Assembly (NCBI GenBank): GCA_963828385.1
Contig: CAWHEF010000001.1
Span: 186,001-250,000 of the forward strand
Direction of reading: 5' to 3'
Source: Bog-756 sp963828385
GTDB taxonomy: Bacteria; Actinomycetota; Acidimicrobiia; Acidimicrobiales; RAAP-2
Length of the DNA stretch: 64,000 bases
Shown: positions 59,882 through 64,000 of the stretch, one piece after another
Layout of the letters: the number at the start of each line of letters is the position of its first letter
Position numbering within the stretch: the stretch's first letter is position 1
Notes under the pieces: model-generated
The model's input: the letters and a program-made list of their open reading frames with translations, nothing else
Database searches by the model: none
Told to the model about the DNA's origin: nothing
Program-made: the position numbers and the translations under genes

Positions 59882-60268
59882 ATGACTCCCTCCGATTGTT
59901 CTTCCTTTGCTTGAGACCACCATCGGCGACAGGTGTGACGATTACACAGGTGTGATTCGGAAGGGTCGGCATACGTCGGGAAATCCTCGCCCACCCGGGC
60001 CTCGCCCCCCGGCCGATGACGACCTCACCGCCTCGGCCGGCACGCAGTGGAGCTGGGCGCGGGCCTTCAACAGCGACGGACTGCGTCTTCCACTCAGTCG
60101 CCGGCGTCCGGGCAGACCCCACCGGTTACGAGATTGCGAAATCACCATCTCGGGATGACCCCTGGACCCCGCCGCGGTCGACAGTGAGCCCAATGTCTCC
60201 ACGGGCACTATCTGAAGCAGATGGCCTCGGTGTGATTCGGCTCATTCGAGTAAGGGTAAAGGGAGACA
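59882..60268. other. Intergenic region with repeated GGTGTGATTCGG
   Basis: 387 bases between the divergent ARPP-1 and catalase genes; no gene recognised. AGGTGTGA occurs at 59931-59938 and 59948-59955 as direct repeats 17 bases apart, and GGTGTGATTCGG occurs at 59949-59960 and again at 60229-60240, just before the catalase start. GTGTGACGATTACAC at 59933-59947 resembles the dyad near 15.7 kb. GGGTAA at 60251-60256 has no GTTT partner at the right distance. AGGGAGAC is the ribosome site of the catalase gene. Confidence 0.45.
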
Positions 60269-62485
60269 ATGGCAGACTCCCAAACGAATGACGACATCGT
60301 GATTCCGGGCGCGCCGGTCGGTCAGCCCCCGAAGCTCGAAGAGCAGACCGAACCGCACGAGCCCCTGGATGCCAAGCCGGACCAGGACGGTCCCGAGCCG
60401 CTGACCGCCACAGGCTGCCCGATGGGGGTGGAAAAGGAGGCTCTGGGACAGCAGGGCGCCTATCTGACGACGGCCCAGGGGACCCGGCTGGCCGACACCG
60501 ATCACTCACTGAAAGCAGGCGCCCGAGGGCCGGTGTTTTGCAGGACCATCACTTGCGGGAGAAGATCACCCACTTCGACCACGAGCGAATCCCCGAGCGG
60601 GTGGTGCACGCCCGGGGGGTCGGCGCCCATGGTGATGTTCACCGCGAACGGGGCGGCGGCCGGGGTGACCAAGGCCGCCTTTTTGGCCGAGGGGGTCGAG
60701 ACCCCGGTGTTCGTGCGGTTCTCGACCGTGCTGGGCTCTCGCGGTTCGGCCGACACGGTTCGCGACACCCGGGGGTTCGCCACCAAGTTTTATACCGCTG
60801 AGGGAACCTACGACTTGGTCGGCAACAACATCCCGGTGTTCTTCATTCAAGACGCCATCAAGTTCCCCGACGTGGTCCACGCCGCCAAACCCCACCCCGA
60901 CCGGGAGATACCCCAGGCCCAGACCGCGCACGACACATTCTGGGATTTCGTGTCGCTGCACACCGAGGCCCAGGCCCACACCATGTGGAACATGTCCGAC
61001 CGGGCCATCCCCCGCTCGCTCCGAACCATGGAAGGCTTCGGCATCCACACCTTCCGGCTCGTCAACGCAGCCGGGGAGACGTCGCTGGTCAAGTTCCATT
61101 GGAAACCCAAGGCGGGCGTGCACTCCCTGACGTGGGAGGAGGCCCAGATGACCGCCGGTCTCGACCCCGATTTCCACCGCCGCGACCTGGCCGACGCCAT
61201 CGAAGCCGGCGCGTTCCCCCAGTGGGACTTCGGCATCCAGGTATTCGCCGACAGCGCAGAGGAAATGTTCGAAGGCATCGACTTGCTCGACCCCACCAAG
61301 TTCGTCCCCGAGGAACTGTCGCCCGTCCAGGTGATCGGGACCATGGCGCTGACCGCCAACCCGATCAACTACTTTGCGGAGACCGAGCAGGTCGGCGTTC
61401 CACCCGGGACATCTGGTGCCCGGCATCGACGTCACCAACGACCCCCTTCTCCAAGGGCGGCTCTTCTCCTACGTCGACACCCAGATCACCCGTCTCGGCG
61501 GTCCGAACTTCGCACAGATACCGATCAACCGAGCGCACGCCCCGGTGAACGACATGCTCCGCGACGGATTTCACCAAGACGCCGTGCACGCGCGGCGCGG
61601 CCCCGTACCGCCCCAACTCGCTCGACGGTGGCTGTCCGTTCACCGCCGATGACGCGAACGGGGCTTTCATCGACGTGCCCCAACCGTTGCCAGCGGCGAC
61701 CAAGGTCCGCGAGCAAGCGGCCAGTTTCGACGACCACTTCAGCCAGGCCCGCCTGTTCTTCCGGTCGTTGAGTCCGGTCGAGCAGGACCACGTCATCTCC
61801 GCCTACACCTTTGAGCTGGCCAAGTGCTTCGAGGAGACCGTCAAGGTCCGCCAGCTGCGGTCGTTGGCGAACATCGACGAGCGGCTGTGCGCAGAGGTGG
61901 CCACCGGTCTGGGACTCAATGCTCCCGATCCGACCGAACAGCGTCGACGACAGCCCCACCAGCCCCGCCCTCTCCCAGATCGGCTCCCTTTGGCCTGTTG
62001 ACGGCCGTCAGGTGGGCATTATCGCCGATCACACCACCAATCTCGACGACCTGGCCGAGTTGCGCACTGGCCTCTATGCGGCGGGTATCACCCCGCTGGT
62101 CGTCGCTCCCCACGGTGGCCAGTTGGGCGACAGCATCGGCGTGCAGCGGACGTATGCGACTGCTGCCTCGGTCGAGTTCGATGCCATCGCTCTGACGACA
62201 GCTTCCTCCCCCGCGCCCGACGCCCAGCCTGGCCGGGACGCCAGAGCCGCAGACCCGTCCGCGTCCTACGGGAGCGATCCGCGAGTAGCGAGGATCATCG
62301 CCGAAGCGTGGCGCCACGCCAAACCCATCGCCGCTATCGGCGACAGCAACAACGTCCTCGAAGCCGCGGGTTTGCCGACCGATGCCCCCGGTGTCGTCAC
62401 TGGCAGCGCAACGAATGTCGCCCGCGAACTGGCCTCGGTGCTCGCCAGCCACCGCGCCTGGGATCGTTTCCCGGCCACCGCCTAA
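60269..62485 (+). pseudogene. katE: Large-subunit catalase (KatE/HPII type), at least five frameshifts
   Basis: All parts of a roughly 735-residue clade-2 catalase are present but in changing frames. The N-terminal extension is in the first frame; the heme-side THFDHERIPERVVHARGVGAHG with catalytic His is in another (from about 60536 to 60636); the core with NNIPVFFIQDAIKFPDVVHA returns; GRLFSYVDTQ (heme-ligand Tyr) follows a break near 61400; breaks near 61590 and 61940 precede the C-terminal flavodoxin-like domain (VGIIADHTTNLDDLAEL). These enzymes break down hydrogen peroxide. Intact residues on both sides of every break suggest sequence errors or very recent inactivation. Confidence 0.75.
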
Positions 62486-63315
62486 CGTAACCAGTTCGTC
62501 GATGGAGTCGGATCTGTACCTGAAAGCGGCCAAAGGGACCGGGCATCTCTCAATGCGATAGTCCGAAGATGGAACGTCGTCTGTCCGGGAGCACCCGACG
62601 ACCGCGGCCACGGCCTACCGTCCGTTGTCCCCGATCATGCGCTCGGCCGTCGCCGACGAGATCGCTACCCGAAGCCCATGTCCGGTGAAGGGAGCAGCCG
62701 TCGAATCGGGGACCTGAGCGGCCGGTCGCATCGATGGCCGAGGCCGCTGCCGGCGGCCTGGAGCGCTCAGCAGTCAGACATCAACCAGCAGATGTCGTTC
62801 CGCAACCGCCGGCCGTCAAGTACGAGCTCACGAATCGGTTCCATGGGCCGAAGCTGAGCGCCCTGGGCGGGCTGCCTCAATCGTGGCTGGTCAGAATGTT
62901 GTATGGGCCGAGGGTTTCGATACCGCCTACGAGCCGATGGCTTCGATCCCCGCGCCTGAGCGCGCTCTCCGGGGCCGTGCCGTAGCCGATCAGCAACGAA
63001 GGCTGGGCGGCCGCCCGATCGGCTCAGTGCCAGGACGTTCGCACTTGCTGGTCCAACTCATCTCCACCCCGCTGCTCGCCGGGTGGTCGATCCGGGTCGG
63101 CATTGCCATCTCTTCCCGCTTCGCCGACGTGCGTGTCGCACAAGAGCTGAGCGTGTTCGCCACCGCTCTACTCGTCGTAGACGGTCTCGGCTGGCGAGCG
63201 GTGGCGACGATGTTCGACCGCGAGCGACTCGTTGCGGGCAGACGAAGTTGACACCATCATGATCAACATCTGACAACAGCCGAAACGGCTCACACACAGA
63301 GGAAGGAGACACAAC
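62486..63315. other. 830-bp region, mostly unassigned, with a permease remnant
   Basis: Short open frames cover this stretch on the plus strand, but only the last part (see next entry) resembles a protein family. 62486-63000 has no identifiable gene; translations contain early stops or low-complexity sequence. It fits the general damage seen from 59 kb on. A clean ribosome site, AGGAAGGAGAC, appears only before 63316. Confidence 0.45.
63049..63251 (+). pseudogene. C-terminal remnant of an ABC-2 type permease
   Basis: The segment reads LVQLISTPLLAGWSIRVGIA, SSRFADVRVAQELS, then FATALLVVDGLGWRAVATMFDRERLVAG. The ISTPLLA...SSRxxDVRVAQ and GLGWR...MFDRERL pieces are the last parts of actinobacterial ABC-2 permeases, but one or two membrane helices that should separate them are missing. 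The frame is open from about 62883, without family resemblance before 63049. No partner ATPase gene is visible. Confidence 0.45.
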
Positions 63316-63627
63316 GTGGCGGCAACCCTCAAGCTGGCGCGAGAAGCATCCATGATGGAGCTCCGAAGAGGAACGTTCGATGTCGTGGTCGACGGAAAGG
63401 GCGTTGGCTCGATCGACATGCACGACACGATCGAGGTGCCGATCGAGCGAGGGCATCACACGCTACAAGTCAGGGCTGGTCGATACACCAGCGGCCGACG
63501 CTCCTTTGACGCGGCCGACGGAGAGATCGTCAACTTCCGCTGCAACAGCGCTCGGATTTGGCCGCTCTACCTCGCGTCCATCGTCAAGCCCGACCTGGCA
63601 CTCACGCTCAAGCACCTCAACCCGTGA
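63316..63627 (+). CDS. Conserved hypothetical protein
   Basis: 103 residues, beta-rich, no signal peptide. It reads MELRRGTFDVVVDGKGVGSI, then HHTLQVRAGRYTSGRRSFDA and DGEIVNFRCNSARIWPLYLA. The layout (a short beta unit followed by a hydrophobic end with WPLYLAS) is a recurring actinobacterial hypothetical, perhaps PEGA-like. GTG 63316 follows AGGAAGGAGACACAAC. It is intact, unlike the region before it. Confidence 0.65.
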   Translation: MAATLKLAREASMMELRRGTFDVVVDGKGVGSIDMHDTIEVPIERGHHTLQVRAGRYTSGRRSFDAADGEIVNFRCNSARIWPLYLASIVKPDLALTLKHLNP

Positions 63628-63745
63628 CTGCCGATCCCTAACGAATGGGGTCGGAATGCAGATTGGCTTGTCCATTGGCACGTCATTGCGGTTTCGCAGT
63701 TGATCCGGTTTATCCTCTGTGTCGGTGGATACGGAGAATTACTCC

Positions 63746-64000
63746 ATGCCGGCCACCGGGACATACGGCGACTTCCTCGGTAGAAACCCAGAGTTGCAGC
63801 GACTCGGAACGGCCTTCGACACGGCAGCGGGAGGCTTGGCCCAGGTCGTCGTCATCGAAGGCGACGCAGGCCTCGGTAAGACAGCGTTTCTTCGGCACTT
63901 CATCGCCAGCCAGGGGGCCGCGACCGTCCTCGAGGCCAGTGGAGACGAGGAGGAGACCGTCCTCGGCCAAGGGATTATCGGGCAATTGGCGCGGTCGATG
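63746..64000 (+). CDS. AAA/LuxR-type ATPase regulator, N-terminus only
   Basis: 85 codons before the right edge. FLGRNPELQRLGTAFDTAA followed by VVIEGDAGLGKTAFLRHFI near residues 35-53 (Walker A GDAGLGKT) is the opening of the LuxR-family ATPase regulators (MalT/LAL type) and of some AAA signalling proteins. The C-terminal DNA-binding domain, if any, lies outside the window. ATG 63746 is used; in-frame GTGs at 63719 and 63725 are alternatives. Confidence 0.7.
   Translation, partial: MPATGTYGDFLGRNPELQRLGTAFDTAAGGLAQVVVIEGDAGLGKTAFLRHFIASQGAATVLEASGDEEETVLGQGIIGQLARSM

Noticed and set aside
1..64000. tRNA, rRNA, riboswitch, integrase or transposase genes
   Set aside because: No cloverleaf-like sequence, conserved rRNA stretch, known riboswitch core or DDE/tyrosine-recombinase motif was seen in the intergenic spaces or frames.

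Overview
The window is GC-rich bacterial DNA, densely coding on both strands, with frequent GTG starts, many GTGA/ATGA gene overlaps and strong GGAGG-type ribosome sites. The gene content (an RsbV/RsbW/SigB stress cassette, Ku plus split LigD end-joining, an F420-type luciferase-like oxidoreductase, amidases, SDRs, an acyl-CoA ligase) points to an actinobacterium. Something near Acidimicrobiia is my best guess, but no rRNA gene or phylogenetic marker is present to prove it. No tRNA, rRNA, CRISPR array, insertion sequence or integrase was seen.

Layout. 1-20 kb is ordinary catabolic and housekeeping-accessory content: two GNATs and a NahK-like kinase, L-lactate dehydrogenase, alpha/beta hydrolase, phosphoribosyltransferase, GH4 glycosidase, DHFR-like reductase, SDRs, an AAA ATPase divergent from an acyl-CoA ligase across a striking 45-bp dyad, an amidase beside a decayed amidase copy, a fold-III PLP enzyme, a TetR regulator, a ComB-like protein and an FAD monooxygenase. 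20-50 kb reads as a general-stress region: rsbV-rsbW-sigB at its centre, Ku, two LigD parts, MgtC, HPP, an Mrp/Mbh-type antiporter operon without a full MrpA, CsbD and other small charged proteins, a second STAS protein, an eight-gene redox/carbohydrate operon, a GAF-PP2C phosphatase and a MEDS-ATPase protein. 50-55.5 kb carries a GNAT, a VOC protein, a glycine-rich secreted protein and membrane/lipoproteins. 55.5-64 kb carries a 1127-residue nuclease-helicase, then a damaged stretch (ARPP-1 protein, large catalase, ABC permease remnant) and the start of an AAA/LuxR-type ATPase.

The main result is regulatory. Eight sites matching GTTT-N15/16-GGGTA(C/G/A) or GGGAAC, the promoter form used by SigB/SigF-type sigma factors, sit upstream of genes between 20.3 and 49 kb on both strands. 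The sigma factor, its antagonist pair and two further partner-switching proteins lie among the putative targets, so the region looks like a physically clustered, largely self-contained stress regulon linking DNA-end repair, ion homeostasis, small protective proteins and redox/carbohydrate enzymes. The second result is a caution: at least ten genes carry single-base frameshifts while both sides of the break keep good protein sequence. That pattern fits uncorrected sequence errors better than gene decay in most cases. The amidase remnant at 12 kb (internal deletion plus shifts) is the clearest true pseudogene.
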